A DNA stretch of 64,000 nucleotides from Undaria pinnatifida. Lineage: Eukaryota > Sar > Phaeophyceae > Laminariales > Alariaceae. A model generated the notes under the pieces. That model saw nothing but the letters and a program-made list of their open reading frames with translations. It was not told the origin of the DNA and did not search any database. This document shows, one piece after another, positions 1 to 10,608 of this stretch; positions within the stretch are counted from its first letter, which is position 1, and each line of letters begins with the position of its first letter. The position numbers and the translations under genes are program-made. Where the stretch lies: positions 15,261,129 to 15,325,128 of the forward strand of contig JABAKD010000002.1 of assembly GCA_012845835.1 (NCBI GenBank), given 5' to 3'.

Positions 1-53
1 TAGAGATTACATTCCCTCCCCCATATTGTATGATATTACGATGGTTGACGCGA
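1..53. repeat. Short inverted repeat, partner at 4146-4199
   Basis: The first ~50 bases match the reverse complement of 4146-4199 at roughly 85% by eye, sharing the core ATTACGATGGTTGACGC. A direct repeat of about 65 bp (631-700 and 4034-4105, both around TCAAGTCCGT and GGTCACAGGACAGGCTCC) lies inside the pair. The two could be ends of one ~4.2 kb composite element or two copies of a dispersed repeat. The window edge hides the left flank, so no target duplication can be tested. Confidence 0.5.
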
Positions 54-146
54 TATGTATAGAATAAAGCGCCAAATACCTAAATATCAGCGTATGCGGA
101 GTTTTAGATATATCTCATGAATAACGAACGACCGCGACGGCAGAGC

Positions 147-355
147 ACGGCAAAGCATAGCTCTTCGCTCTGCTGAGCTAGCGGGGTGCGCTGCTGAGCT
201 GAGCCCCAGGGCATCGCAGGGCACTGCACGGCGCTTCGTTGCTGTGAGCTATAGCGCTGCGATGGGGTGCTGGGCGGTGTCGAGCTGATGAGCCAAGCCC
301 AGATCTCAGCCGATGAAGCTTCGTCAAGTACAAAACAAATGGTGCGAATCAAAGA
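147..355. repeat. Interspersed repeat, copy 1 (partner 54525-54720)
   Basis: GC-rich and built from GCACGGC/GCTGAGC-like words. It shares GCACTGCACGGCGCT, GATGAGCCAA and GATGAAGCTTCGT-like blocks, in the same order and orientation, with 54525-54720. No coding potential is recognised; reading frames here follow the repeat. Confidence 0.55.
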
Positions 356-1380
356 AAAGCTAAAGCTGGACCGTTCCGCAACTAATGCACAGGCGGCAAA
401 TTAGCGGCAAATGGTAGGAAGTTCAACTTACTAGACAAAAAGGAAGAAAAAATCGCGAAAAAGTTCAAAATCGTGTTGGCAGAATAACCAAATTTGCAGG
501 AAGCAGCTGAACGGTCAAGAAACAGGCAATATTTCCGTTGTTGTTGTTGTTAACGCGGAAGTGTGGTGAGCTAAAGCTTTATTTTTCCCCATCCGCCGGA
601 GGATGAAGAAAAAAATAAATAAATAAATAAATGTTGTTGTCGTTCTCACATTAACGCGCATAATCAAGTCCGTGGTCACAGGACAGGCTCCAGTCACTTT
701 GGAGCTGGGGAATACCCTAGGGGAAAAACACAAACCGAAGGTGGTACACACATAAATCACAGCTGACGCAATTCATGCCTCCACCAGAAACATATAAAAG
801 TGAAATCGGGAGTCAGTCTACGATGTGCCAGGTCCATACCGGTGCATACGTCTCATTACTCGCGCCTGGAAAAACCGACTATACCGTTTGCCACCCAAGA
901 AAGACTACCACGTATATATTACACGTGGTATCTATCACTACGCACACGCACAACATACGCAAGTCAATTGGAAAAAAGAAACAAACAAAAAGAATGAAAA
1001 GGAAAATGGGTGCATGGGGCCAAGAAAAAGAAAAGGTAAATAAATTTTGGGGGGTCTACTGGCGACTCTGCCACCAGAACGATGCCACGTGGTTTTTCGA
1101 CGATCTACAGCAGTACTACGAACGACTTCCGATACACCCACCGAAGCACGGACTACCGGCGAATTATGCGATCGACAGCTGGCCGTGGTTGTCACGTGTC
1201 TCTGTGTTGGGGGCCCCTGTGCGCTGCCTCTTGTTGGCTCTCGTTTGGGTAAAACATGCGGTGTGCTCGATGGTCTCACGGCAGCAGCACACCAGGATCA
1301 GAACGTCCGCTCGTACGACGTATCACTCTTACAGGAAATGTAATATTTTTTTCTCCATCAATATGAACATAAAACGGTTG
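356..1380. other. No recognised gene; unassigned 223-codon ORF
   Basis: A plus-strand frame is open from ATG 775 to 1446, but its product matches no family I know, is rich in basic and low-complexity runs, and runs into the tandem repeat that starts at 1382. An AATA microsatellite lies near 615-632. I do not call a gene. Confidence 0.3.
631..700 (+). repeat. Direct repeat, partner 4034-4105
   Basis: About 65 bp containing TTCTCACATTAACGCGCAT and GTGGTCACAGGACAGGCTCC recurs at 4034-4105 with few changes and a 4-bp CCGT duplication in the second copy. Confidence 0.6.
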
Positions 1381-1381
1381 T

Positions 1382-2312
1382 TATATATTGGACAGAGTGA
1401 TGCGTGTACGACTAAACTTGCCAACGGCACTCGTACTGCACTTTGAGCTATCTGCTGTGGTTCTGGTTGCTACTAGTTGCTGCAGTATGTGCTAGAAGTT
1501 TCGCCCTTCGGCTACTGCTGCATGCACCTGATATCAGATGTTGTGTGCTTGCCAATGTTGTCAGTTGGCGTTCATGCTCGTCGTACATACTGCTGTTCTC
1601 ACCCAGTACGTACGGGTTTCCTCGTACCTCGACGGCACGACGACGAGCTCAAAACAGAAGGGAGGTGACATGAAGTGGCGTGGACAATGGCCACATAGAA
1701 GCGAGCACAGCGGGATAGTTCGCTGCGAATCAACCGCACTCGTTCATGCCTACAGCAGAGGCTGCCTGGAGTGCCAGCGGCCGTGCTAAAGCCAGGGCCA
1801 AAGGCCGAAGAGACGGCTCTGCCTGCTTGGTTTTGTCTCGAGATTCTGTCATATATATTGGACAGAGTGATGCGTGTACGACTAAACTTGCCAACTGCAC
1901 TCGTACTGCACTTTGAGCTATCTGCTGTGGTTCTGGTTGCTACTAGTTGCGGCAGTATGTGCTAGAAGTTTCACCCTTCGGCTACTGCTGCTGCACTTGA
2001 TGTTGTGTGTTTGCCAATGTCGTCAGTTGGCGTTCATGCTCGTCGTACATATTGCTGTTCTCACCCAGTAAGTAAGAGTTTCCTCGTACCTCGACGGCAC
2101 GACGACGAGCTCAAAACAGAAGGGAGGTGACATGAAATGGCGTGGACAATGGCCACATAGAAGCGAGCACAGCGGGATAGTTCGCTGCGAATCAACCGCA
2201 CTCGTTCATGCCTACAGCAGAGGATGCCTGGAGTGTCAGCGGCCATGCTAAAGCCAGGGCCAAAGGCCGAAGAGACGGCTCTACCTGCTTGGTTTTGTCT
2301 CGAGATTCTGTT
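1382..2312 (+). repeat. 470-bp tandem duplication, two units
   Basis: Unit 1 (about 1382-1851) and unit 2 (about 1852-2312) begin with TATATATTGGACAGAGTGAT and end with TCGAGATTCTGT. GACAGAG falls at 1391 and 1861, giving a period of 470. Unit 2 is about 10 bp shorter, and differences are scattered substitutions and small indels. Short frames on both strands recur in both units, as expected of duplicated noncoding DNA. No protein family is recognised. Confidence 0.85.
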
Positions 2313-2488
2313 ACATGAAAATGTCATGATTCCATGGTTTGAGAGTTATTTTGTCACGAAACGTTTTGCCGTCGGTAATTTGTGTCGCGAAGTTGTTGGA
2401 TATCGTCGGTAAGTTGTGTCACGTTTTAGGTGAACCCACACTAAAAAAATGAATATCCAGCTGGCAAAACGAGCAGAAACAAAAGCAA

Positions 2489-2820
2489 TAAAAAGACGGG
2501 AGACCCTATTTGCAGGACGGGCCTGCAACGAATTCTTGCAGGACGTGCCTCTGATTGGCGACCTGCCGCTTTTTATTACCCGCGTTTTTTTTTTGGCGAA
2601 CGCCTGCCGAACGCGCGGCGAAGCCGCGCGAGGGCACTTTTAGCCCCACGTACCGGTCAAACGGTCAGGGGTCGGGTTGGGGTTGGGGTTAGAGTTAGGG
2701 TTAGGGTTAGGGTTGGGGTTGGGTGGGGTCTGTGCAGGTACCTGGGACAAAAGTGTGCCAAAACGTCCTGCAAGAATTCGTTGCAGGCCCGTCCTGCCAA
2801 TAGGGTCTCCCTAAAAAGAC
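2489..2820. mobile_element. Mutator-type MITE with 9-bp target site duplication
   Basis: Terminal inverted repeats of 49 bp (2498-2546 and 2763-2811) match with one mismatch and begin GGGAGACCCTATT. They are flanked by the perfect 9-bp direct repeat TAAAAAGAC (2489-2497 and 2812-2820). The body is 314 bp and too short for a transposase. Long TIRs with a 9-bp target duplication are the known signature of Mutator-like (MULE) elements, so this is most likely a non-autonomous derivative. The core holds a TTAGGG/TTGGGG-like tract near 2675-2725. Confidence 0.9.
2675..2730 (+). repeat. Interstitial telomere-like tract inside the MITE
   Basis: Several consecutive TTAGGG and TTGGGG hexamers occur within the MITE core. 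They could be captured telomeric sequence or a coincidental simple repeat. They do not mark a chromosome end, because unique sequence and TIR lie on both sides. Confidence 0.7.
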
Positions 2821-3009
2821 CGGGCAAGAAACCAAACGAACTATTAATAGTAAAAACGTACAGCAAAGAAACTAACGCTCGAGAGTATGACACCGCAAAA
2901 TTCCCAACATTATCACGTACCGTTTGGAAATGATGCCAATTTTGTAAATCATTCAGGCGTTGCAGCCACTAAGATTCAACAATTCTTCCAAAATTCCTCC
3001 TCGACATAC

Positions 3010-3650
3010 GGTATTTTAGCAACTTCTCGCTCGTCTCGCTCGGCACCCGTCCGCGTTCACGTCGATGTGCGGAACGGACACGGCAGGGCGAGGGGCGTTG
3101 GAGCCGCCCCCCGAAGGCGGCGCTCGAACCAAGCTATATTCGATCGAGAATTCCAGTTCCGCGAATCGCATGCTTCGGCCGAGACAAAAAACTCCTGACC
3201 AAATACATGACACCCAAGGGAATGATTTTATATATATTTATGTATAATAATAGCTGCTGTTGGTGTTCTCCTGGGTGCTACTAACTGCTGTAGTACGTGT
3301 AGACGGGAGAGCTCCGGAGATCCCTCTTTCGAAGTCGGTGAGAATTAATTAATGAACTCGAAAACGTATTTGGTTGGTATTTTAGCATAAACCCACTGAG
3401 TTACTGAGTCACGTGACAGCAGTGGTGGGTAGTGCTATGTGTCGCGAGTTCGATTCTCACCGCCTTCAAATTTGTATTTTTCGAGCGTGCGCGCTGACGA
3501 CATTATTATAAATTAATGGTTATTTTGGCAGTTTAACATACTATGTAGCACTACCCACTGAGCTACTGAGTCAAGTGATTCAAGTAGCTCAGTGGGCAGT
3601 GCTGTAGGATTTCTCGGTCAAGTCACTTTGGTCGAAGGGCGCTGTCTAAC
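3010..3650. repeat. Composite tRNA-like repeat, related to 36755-37780
   Basis: The segment 3010-3210 is an inverted copy of 36760-36945 (shared GTCAGGAGTTTTTT, GTCTCGGCC and CGACGTGAACGCGGA words). The segment ~3245-3650 is a direct copy of ~37270-37640. The second part has tRNA-like promoter words: a B-box-like GAGTTCGATTCTC near 3449 and an A-box-like TAGCTCAGTGGG near 3594. This suggests tRNA-derived SINE sequence, with the first block inverted relative to the second between the two loci. Confidence 0.65.
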
Positions 3651-3834
3651 GCCTTCCTTATCCGTCCCCTATACCTGATCGTGAACGCGTACCACGTACG
3701 GGAGGTGAGAATCACATCCGAGAATAGCGGGGACGATTTTGGATTTTGGATTCCTGGGCAGTTATTTTTCCGAGAACGGGTCAACGCGTGGTGTACTTAT
3801 CGATGCCACAGCAGCAATCTATAGTAGCAATCTA

Positions 3835-3887
<53 letters not shown>

Positions 3888-3888
3888 A
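3835..3888 (+). repeat. (AGT)n microsatellite
   Basis: About 18 uninterrupted AGT units. The poly-Ser frame across it is a by-product. Confidence 0.95.
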
Positions 3889-4145
3889 TAATAGCTATCT
3901 TCTTGACAACAACATGCATGTGTGCGCGAGCAATCGATGATACTACATACAGTACAGCAGTAAATAATCTGATATAATATAGACTATGCCTAGTACGCTG
4001 TTTTCAAATTCCAAGCTTCAAGCGCAGCATCACCAGTTGTTGTTGTTGTTCTCGCATTAACTCGCATAATCAAGTCCGTCCGTGGTCACAGGACAGGCTC
4101 CATCAGTAAATAATAATGTTGACTGACACCAGGCAACACCTGTCT

Positions 4146-4199
4146 GGGTAACGAGGCGTCAACCATCGTAATACCATACATACATGGGGGAATGTAACC
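4146..4199. repeat. Inverted partner of 1-53
   Basis: Reverse complement of the window start at about 85% by eye. Confidence 0.5.
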
Positions 4200-4241
4200 T
4201 ATATGCAAAGATGATAGATCCTGTTTTGTTTTAATTAATTG

Positions 4242-4588
4242 TCAGCCGGCCGCCCCGGTGGTCTAGTGGTTTCACCCTCGAATACTACTAACGTTTGAGA
4301 GTTCGATACCCACCACGATGAGATTTGACTTTATTTGCAAAAATGCCAGAAAAAAAAGGAATTATTAACTGCTGAGAGCGCCTACCAGCGTGGGTAGGTA
4401 CAATTCGACGCGAGTCAACGAGGAAAGAAAATGCTGGCTTCTTCTCGCGATAAAAATGAAGGCACGTACGTGCCGAAGTGGGGAGGGAGGAGGAGGGCCC
4501 GCTATGTGACCCCGGATCTGAGTTACTACTGGGAGGGAGCGCGAGAGTGGCGCGAGAGGATAGTAAATGGGACGAAGAAAAAAAAATG
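4242..4588 (+). repeat. tRNA-derived SINE-like element, copy 1
   Basis: The head resembles a tRNA gene: A-box-like TGGTCTAGTGGTT near 4259 and B-box-like GAGTTCGATACCCAC near 4298. It is followed by an unrelated ~270-bp body and an A-rich end near 4575-4587. The same head and body recur at 38668-39030, with GTGGGTAGGTACAATTCGACG and GACCCCGGATCTGAGTTA nearly unchanged. Pol III-type boxes, a shared body and an A-rich tail are the known SINE layout. The anticodon arm is too degraded to name the parent tRNA. Confidence 0.75.
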
Positions 4589-4610
4589 TTGCGAAGGTAT
4601 ATAATATTAT

Positions 4611-4995
4611 TACTACTGAGGGATTGGGGTAACCCAGGTTCGACTTGCAACTTGCAACCACTTAATTAATAAGTCTTCTCTTCTTGTTCTTCGTAGCGTG
4701 GAGGACACGCCAGGTTGGAGCAAGGTTCGACGGCGAACCAAGCGACGGTAGCGATAGAAGTGCCTTGAGGCAACGAAAGGTGCTTCGCAGGCAAAACAGA
4801 GAGTCGACAGAGATTACTTGTCAGCGGGAAACGTGATTACCCGCCTCTCTGTCATCAGAATCTACGGAAACTCCACGACCACTTTTAGTACAACAAGACA
4901 CGATATCCAATACCTCTGGAACGGCTACCGTTCATACAAATCTTCACGAGAAGATCTGTCTACGTAACGGTAGAAAGTGTACCTGTGACCCATAC
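4611..4995. repeat. Structured interspersed repeat, copy 1 of 3
   Basis: About 380 bp, repeated at 58471-58834 (same strand) and 34934-35298 (opposite strand). One end (GAGGGATTGGGG) always abuts an imperfect ATT/ACT microsatellite. The other end carries adjacent small hairpins: GAACGG/CCGTTC, ATCTTC/GAAGAT and CTAC/GTAG. A further stem GCGGG/CCCGC lies near 4827-4852. A B-box-like GGTTCGACTTGC sits near 4638. The simple-repeat tail suggests a retroposed noncoding RNA, but the parent RNA is not recognised. Confidence 0.8.
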
Positions 4996-5806
4996 TACCA
5001 GTAAATAATATGTTAGTCTCTAGGAAATACCCACGGCACTGTCAGCAGCCGTCATGGTAGAGACACTCCGGATATTATGTATTGAGGGGACGCGTCCGAT
5101 TTCGACAACGTGAAAGCACCCGCAAAGCAAAGACAGCAGACACACATATCCCGCCTTCCCGATAAAAAACAGAGAAGAAGTGCTACGCCAAAACCTCCCG
5201 TGCGAGCAAAGCCACCCCCGCACCTGTCTTAGACAACGCCGCCGCAACGAGAGATCGCTCTCCTCTTCTTCGTTTTCCTCCTCGCCCGTGACCACGCAGA
5301 CCAATCAATGCGACAGCCTTCATTCAGGTAACAAACAAAGCTCTCTTCTTCCAAACCTCGCCGGCTGACATGGCCCCATGTCGATGTTTGATGCGAACCG
5401 ACTTTGCATCCTGTCGACTTCGAACCTCCATTGCCACGGGGACAGCAGTGCAGTCTCTTCATTAATGCCAAGTCCTCTTTCGTTTCGCCTAGAGGCGGCG
5501 CAGGTTCTCAATACTCTTTTCGGTATTTTTGTTTGATATACGCTAACTTTTACTTGACGGCGCATTTAACAACAGTGTGTTTCGCCTATCCTTGCCTTCT
5601 TTGTTGTATTACGGTTTTCTTCTGTCAAAGCACGACTTTCATAATCCCATGTTCGTATTAAACTCTTGGCATTACTTCAAAGTTCAATGCATGCCAAATC
5701 GGACAGCTACACCTATAACTTGTCGAAGTGCTGCCCTGCCCTACCCGAAGCATGGGCGCCGGCGAATGCCGGCACCCATGCGGAGCCCTTGTAAATTATA
5801 AAAATT
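4996..5806. other. No supported gene
   Basis: Short overlapping frames on both strands (longest under 100 codons) with no recognised product. A CT-rich stretch occurs near 5260-5285 and a small hairpin GCCGGC-GAAT-GCCGGC near 5760. The segment TCGAAGTGCTGCCCTGCCCTA (5724-5744) recurs near 41058. An unrecognised exon or promoter cannot be excluded. Confidence 0.4.
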
Positions 5807-5970
5807 AAAATACACTCCAGCTGTGAGATCAAAGATTTTGTCGAATCTCATCTTTGCAAGCTGTGTGTGATACTCCGATCGCGCGTATTACGGGTTGTGT
5901 GTCCTCATTAAGGATATAGGTCGGCGAGTCCCCTTAAGGCTTGCAACTACAGCGTAGCTATCAGGGTCAC
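5807..5970 (+). repeat. Interspersed repeat family 'ACTCCAGCTGTGAGATC', copy 1
   Basis: About 165 bp running from AATACACTCCAGCTGTGAG to TAGCTATCAGGGTCA. A near-full copy lies at 19198-19367. Partial copies are at 46117-46222 and 20220-20258. No coding signal. Confidence 0.8.
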
Positions 5971-6771
5971 ATATACTACGATATACTATGATATAGTATG
6001 ACATAGTATGATACAGTATGATATAGTATGATACAGTATGATAAAGTATGATACAGTATGATATAGAATGATATAGTATGATATAGTATGACATAGTACG
6101 ATATAGTATGATATAGTATGATATAGTATGATATAGTTTGATATAGTATGATATACTATGACTTATTCATATTACGGGAGACTCTAGTAAATAGGACCTA
6201 CGGTGGAAAAAAAACCCTATACATTCATCTATTTTTACTATCACTATTTGGTCCTATTTACTATTGTCCTCCGTAAATAGTGTGATATGGTATTATACAG
6301 TATGATATAGTATGGTATAGTATGATATAGTATGATATAGTATGATATAGTATGATATAGTATGATATAGTATGATAAAGTATGATATAGTATGATATAG
6401 TATGATATAGTACGATGTAGTTTGATATAGTATGATATAGTTTGATATAGTATGATATAGTTTGATATAGTATGATATAGTATCATATAGTTTGATATAA
6501 TTTGATATACTATGATTTAGTATGGTATGGTGTGATATAGTACGATACAGTATGATATGGTGTGATATACTGGTACATAGTATGAAATACTATGATATAG
6601 CATGATGTAGTATGATATACATAGTATGATATACTATGATATAGTATGATACAGTATGATATAGTATGATATGGTATGATATAGTACGATATAGTATGAT
6701 GTAGTATGATATACTATGATATCTTATGATAAGTATGATGCAGTATGATATAGTATGATATAGTATGATAC
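5970..6771 (+). repeat. TATGATATAG 10-bp minisatellite, left block
   Basis: Degenerate decamers fill 5970-6158 and 6285-6771. The ~125-bp interruption contains the inverted pair TAGTAAATAGGACC (6185) and GGTCCTATTTACTA (6250). On the minus strand the array reads as an open Tyr/Ile/Leu/Ser frame, which is not a gene. The same unit in the same orientation resumes at 11680 beyond the LINE. Confidence 0.95.
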
Positions 6772-6804
6772 GGAGAATGGCGGGGCACGATTCCCCAGCA
6801 ACAA

Positions 6805-7128
6805 GTGCGAGCGCCGTGTGGAGTCTGTGGCAGGCACTTGGAGGTTGACCAGAGGTTTGCTTTTGGTGGCTGGCTCGTCCACAGGAGGTGTGCCGTAGAA
6901 AGCGCAGCAGGAGCAGACGGCAGGGGGGACGACCGATTCGGGGTAGCTATCCGAGACGGGACAGAAGTGTCGCGTCGGAGAACGTTCCGACTCACGGCAA
7001 TAGTGCCCAGAATCCACATGAGATACGATCGCACTACCCCGGATGGCGCTCACCAACAACGAACGAGAGTTAGAGACATTGTGGCCATCACTAACCTCGG
7101 GCGTAGAGGAGGCCGCGAGTCAGGGTGA
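6805..7128 (+). pseudogene. LINE N-terminal region, partial zinc-binding cassette
   Basis: A frame here encodes CGVCGRHLE followed by GWLVHRRC. This is a C-x2-C plus H-x2-C pattern resembling the two longer cassettes downstream (VHTRC, VHARC), but it lacks their following C-x2-C pair. I read it as a shortened or degraded first cassette of the same LINE protein. There is no convincing upstream start, and the frame ends at 7128. Confidence 0.45.
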
Positions 7129-7712
7129 AGGTGGTCAAGACGTTGAAAGGGGATTGGAGGAGTCCGAGGAACTTTGGTGCACGTACTGCGGTTGGCCTTT
7201 CGATAACCCTAGTGAGGAGTCAAGACGACGCTCCAGCACCCGTTCCGTGCGCCCATGGAGGCTTTGTGCACACCCGCTGCATGCTGGACCACGCGGAAAA
7301 CCTCGCGAGAGAACATGCAGACTCTAGGCCTTGCGTCGCGTGTCGCTCGGCGTGGCCGGGAGGAAGCCGACCTCCCCACCCGGCGGAGCTGGCTAGAGGG
7401 ATATTCATGGACGGACATGAGGGAAGGTGGGGGGCGGTGAGAGGTACCCTGCAGTTCGCCACTTGCGCTCAGCGGCACATCTCCGGACTCGAGTCAGCCA
7501 GCTACGTGACGACTGGCATTTACGGTACGTTTGAGCTCATGTTACATGCACACGGAAGGAGCTCAACCTCCTCGTTCTTGCTATGCTCCCTATTTTGCGA
7601 TGCGCTGGACCTGCCTCAAGGGGCATACCTCGATTTTCTCCGACCGAGGGAATGGGAAACGGCGGCAGGCCGATACCGTACGCTGTTCGATGCGTACGCT
7701 ATCCAACCGTAG
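7125..7712 (+). pseudogene. LINE N-terminal RING-like cassette 1
   Basis: The 195-codon frame begins inside the cassette. The C-x2-C pair (CTYC, near 7180) sits in an overlapping frame, so the zinc site is split by a frameshift. This frame supplies PCAHGG, VHTRC and RPCVACRSAW, together giving a C-x2-C ... C-x-H ... H-x2-C ... C-x2-C pattern like a RING-H2 finger. A ~150-residue block follows (SYVTTG, SSTSSFLLC, PQGAYLDFLRPREW) that recurs in cassette 2. The block has no family I recognise. It probably belongs to the N-terminus of the LINE protein; binding to nucleic acid or protein is only a guess. Confidence 0.6.
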
Positions 7713-7838
7713 GATATCCTACTCCGACTCCAAAATCAAACACTCTACATCGCACCTCACGTCCAACAATATCTAGTAGGCCTCGACGCCGAATGCGAAG
7801 AGCAACTAACGAGGTGGACCCTCGGGGTCCGAAGCGCG

Positions 7839-8998
7839 TTGGAAGCGGGTGATGCTTTTCCTTCCTTCTCAACAGCGATGGCAGCGACACCGGAGAGAAC
7901 GGACCGGACGCCGGAGAACGACCTTTTACACACGGGACCAACTGAACAAGGAGGCGCTTCTAGGAGTGCAGCAGGGAGGCGTCATGCCGCGGGAAGCAGG
8001 GGTGCATCTCCCTGCGCCTACTGCGGGCGGGCACTAGAGGAACCTACTGGGAATTCGGCGGTGGACTCTTTATGGGCGCTTATTCCGTGTCCCCACGGAG
8101 GGCAAGTACATGCCCGCTGCATGCTAGACCGAGCGGAACGCCTCGCGAGTGGGCAAGCAGATCCACAACCATGCGTCGCGTGTCGCTCGGAATGGCCGGC
8201 AAGAAATCGGCCTCTTAATCCGGCTGAGCTGGCTGAGGACCTTCCAAGGCCACGCCCGGGGGAAAGGTGGCCGGCAGTAGCGGGAGCCCTGCAGTTCGCC
8301 GAACTCTTGGAGGAGGATGGCCCCCGGTTGGACCCAGCTAGTTACGTCACGACTGGTTCCCACGATACTTTCGAGGATATGGTGAGGACCTATGGGGGTA
8401 GCCCAACGTCCTCGTTCCTGTGGTGCACCCTGTTCGGAATGCTCTTGGCCTGCCCCAAGGCGCCTACCTTGACTTCCCCCGACCAAGAGAATGGAGAGCG
8501 GCAGCCGGTTTTTACCGTGAGATCTTCGCCACGTACGGCATCCGCTCGCAGGATACTGTACTCCGACTCCCGAACCGAAGGGTCTACATCCTACCTCATG
8601 TCCAAGAGTTCTCGGCGGGCCTCGACTCGACGTGGGAGGACCGCCTAACGAGGTGGACCCTCGGGGTGCGAAAAGCGTTAGAAGAGGGGGAGGCGCTTCC
8701 TCCGTTCCCAACGGCAGCGTGGACCTTTGGGTCCCAAAACGGGTTTGAGGCAGGGAACGAGCTGTCTTCCTCCCCGACGGCAGCGGGGGTAACATCGGAA
8801 GGAACAGACCCGGCGCTGGAGAGTGACTCATTAGCAGCGGGAGTAACACAACCGGAAGGAGCATCCCCGGCGTCTGAAGGTGACTCGAGGGTAAGGGGGC
8901 AGGCGGAGCCAGGAGGCGCCGCTTATGGTGCCGTGAGAACACCCTCATGGCCGAACAAGGGGATGTCACGGTGGCGGGACCCTTGCCCCCCCTCCTGA
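7839..8998 (+). pseudogene. LINE N-terminal RING-like cassette 2 and linker
   Basis: The frame 7839-8648 carries CAYC, PCPHGG, VHARC and PCVACRSEW in order, then SYVTTG and SPTSSFLWC, matching cassette 1 along ~230 residues. The homologous tail (PQGAYLDFPRPREW, RWTLGVRKALEEGEA) continues in a second frame (8420-8998), so one frameshift falls between. A Ser/Pro/Glu/Ala-rich linker follows with an imperfect repeat (AAGVTSEGTDP, AAGVTQPEGASP, then AAGVAPPKGATL in the next frame). Tandem duplication of a zinc-finger-plus-domain unit inside one protein is the notable feature. Confidence 0.65.
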
Positions 8999-9220
8999 GT
9001 CAGCCCAGCTCCACTCCAGCGGCGGTGAGGGGCACGGCGGAAGGAACGAGCCCGGTACGGGAGAGCGGCCCTTCAGCAGCGGGCGTAGCACCACCGAAAG
9101 GTGCAACTCTATTAATAGCGTCACTGCCCACGCCAAGCACATGGGTTATGACAGTGGCGACCACGGCTGGAGGAGGCCAACCGCGAAGCGAGACAGTTTG
9201 GAGTCGGAGTACGAGGGGGG

Positions 9221-10055
9221 GTGAAACAGGTAGCGCTACGAGCAAGAATACATCACGAGGCAAACAACTGGCTGATCCTCACCAATTGCTCCAACGCATT
9301 CAACACAGTGAAACAGACTGCTATGCTAGCGAAGGCAGCCACTTGCGTGCCGGCGCTTACACCGTTCGTGGCAAAATGTTTCGGCGAGATGTCTGCGCTC
9401 GTGTTCTTTCAGATGGAATCGGGAGAAAGGCGGAAGATTGACTGCTCCAGCGGGGTACGACAAGGTGATCATGGGGCCGGCGTTGTTCTGCATGCCGCTC
9501 CTGCCGGTGCTGAAGCGGACACGGGCGGAGTTCGAGCCAAGAGGTGTAGAGGCATTCGCCTACCTATTAATAGATGACATTAGCATCCGAATGATGGAAA
9601 TCACACCCGATACTGTGGAAGTGGTACCCTTTCTCCAGCGTGAGCTGTCTAACATCGGAATTGCGACCAACCCGAGCAAAACGGTTGCCCTACCCCCAAA
9701 GGGGCACGTACCTACGCCGGAACAAATCGCCCTGCTTGAAGGCATTGGCGTCAGCATCGCCGAACGTGGTGGGGTTAAGGTGGTGGGGGTGCCCATCGGC
9801 ACAGATGAGTACGTGAGGGAGAGCGCAATGGAGATAGTCCGAAGCGGGGGAGCGGAGCAACTTGCGCGGATGTTGTCGCGCATGCCGGACGAGCAATCAG
9901 CCAACCTGATTGCCACCGGCTCCATGGTTCAACGGACCTCCTACCTTGAACGGGTGATGGACCCAGAACTATCGCTGGCTGCATGCAACAAAGCAGATGG
10001 CAACGCCTTGTGGATGCTGGAGAAATTGCTCGATCTCCCGAGGGCAGCAGAATAA
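9221..10055 (+). pseudogene. LINE reverse transcriptase domain, degraded
   Basis: Palm motifs are recognisable in two frames: motif A as NCSNAFN (near 9282; the catalytic Asp expected at the first N is replaced), the KIDCSSGVRQGD block near 9434, ALFCMPLLPVL near 9480, motif C as IDDISI near 9575, then a thumb-like region to 10055. Motif C reads AYLLIDDIS where AYLDDIS is expected. The two extra residues are encoded by TTAATA, part of the palindrome CTATTAATAG at 9564. Fingers are missing and a frameshift separates the motif A and motif C frames, so the enzyme is dead. Confidence 0.75.
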
Positions 10056-10608
10056 TCATCGTTCTTCGCGGACGGGTGCCCGACAAACATGTTGACCCTG
10101 CAACCCCATCAGCAGGCGCAGGCGAGCCTGTCCACGGGGGCCGGAGGATCTGGGCTGTCGTCGGCTGAAGCCCGGAGGATGTCAGCATCCGTTGGGAGCT
10201 TGGTGGCGACGGTGCCAGAGGTGCTTGCTGATCTATCCGGCCCAATAGGGAGCAAAGTCCGGAGGGAGCTGCCCGGTTCTGACCTCGTGCGGTGCATCTG
10301 GAACAGCGTCAGGAGACCTGCGCGATGTGCATGGGGTTTCAGAGGAGGCCATGGCGAACATCGTGCCGGGAAGCTGGCGGAACAGAGCCTTTAGAGCAGG
10401 AGAGCAAGGTGCCTCAGGGCAATCAATTGCAGACGTGTTGCCTGCACATGACGCCGAACCTATCAGCTCCACCAAAGCGCAGCATATACTGGGTAAACTG
10501 GTAAACCGAGTACGTTATGAGAGGTCCGTCTCTTTGCTGCACCAGCTCCCCGAGACGAGGCCCCAGCGAGCCACAAGCGAATCCCAAGGCGAGAAGGAGA
10601 CATGAGAC

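Noticed and set aside
775-1446. 223-codon plus-strand ORF as a gene
   Set aside because: No family, no exon partners, and its 3' end lies in a tandem repeat. Length alone is not enough.
2675-2730. Chromosome end
   Set aside because: The telomere-like tract is short, degenerate and enclosed by MITE inverted repeats.
3420-3475. Genuine tRNA gene
   Set aside because: A B-box-like word is present but no complete cloverleaf or acceptor stem forms, and the block recurs with a shared body, so it is SINE-like.
5888-7059. Long Tyr/Ile/Leu/His/Ser frames on the minus strand (also 11702-12128)
   Set aside because: They are translations of the TATGATATAG minisatellite, with a residue pattern repeating with the DNA unit.
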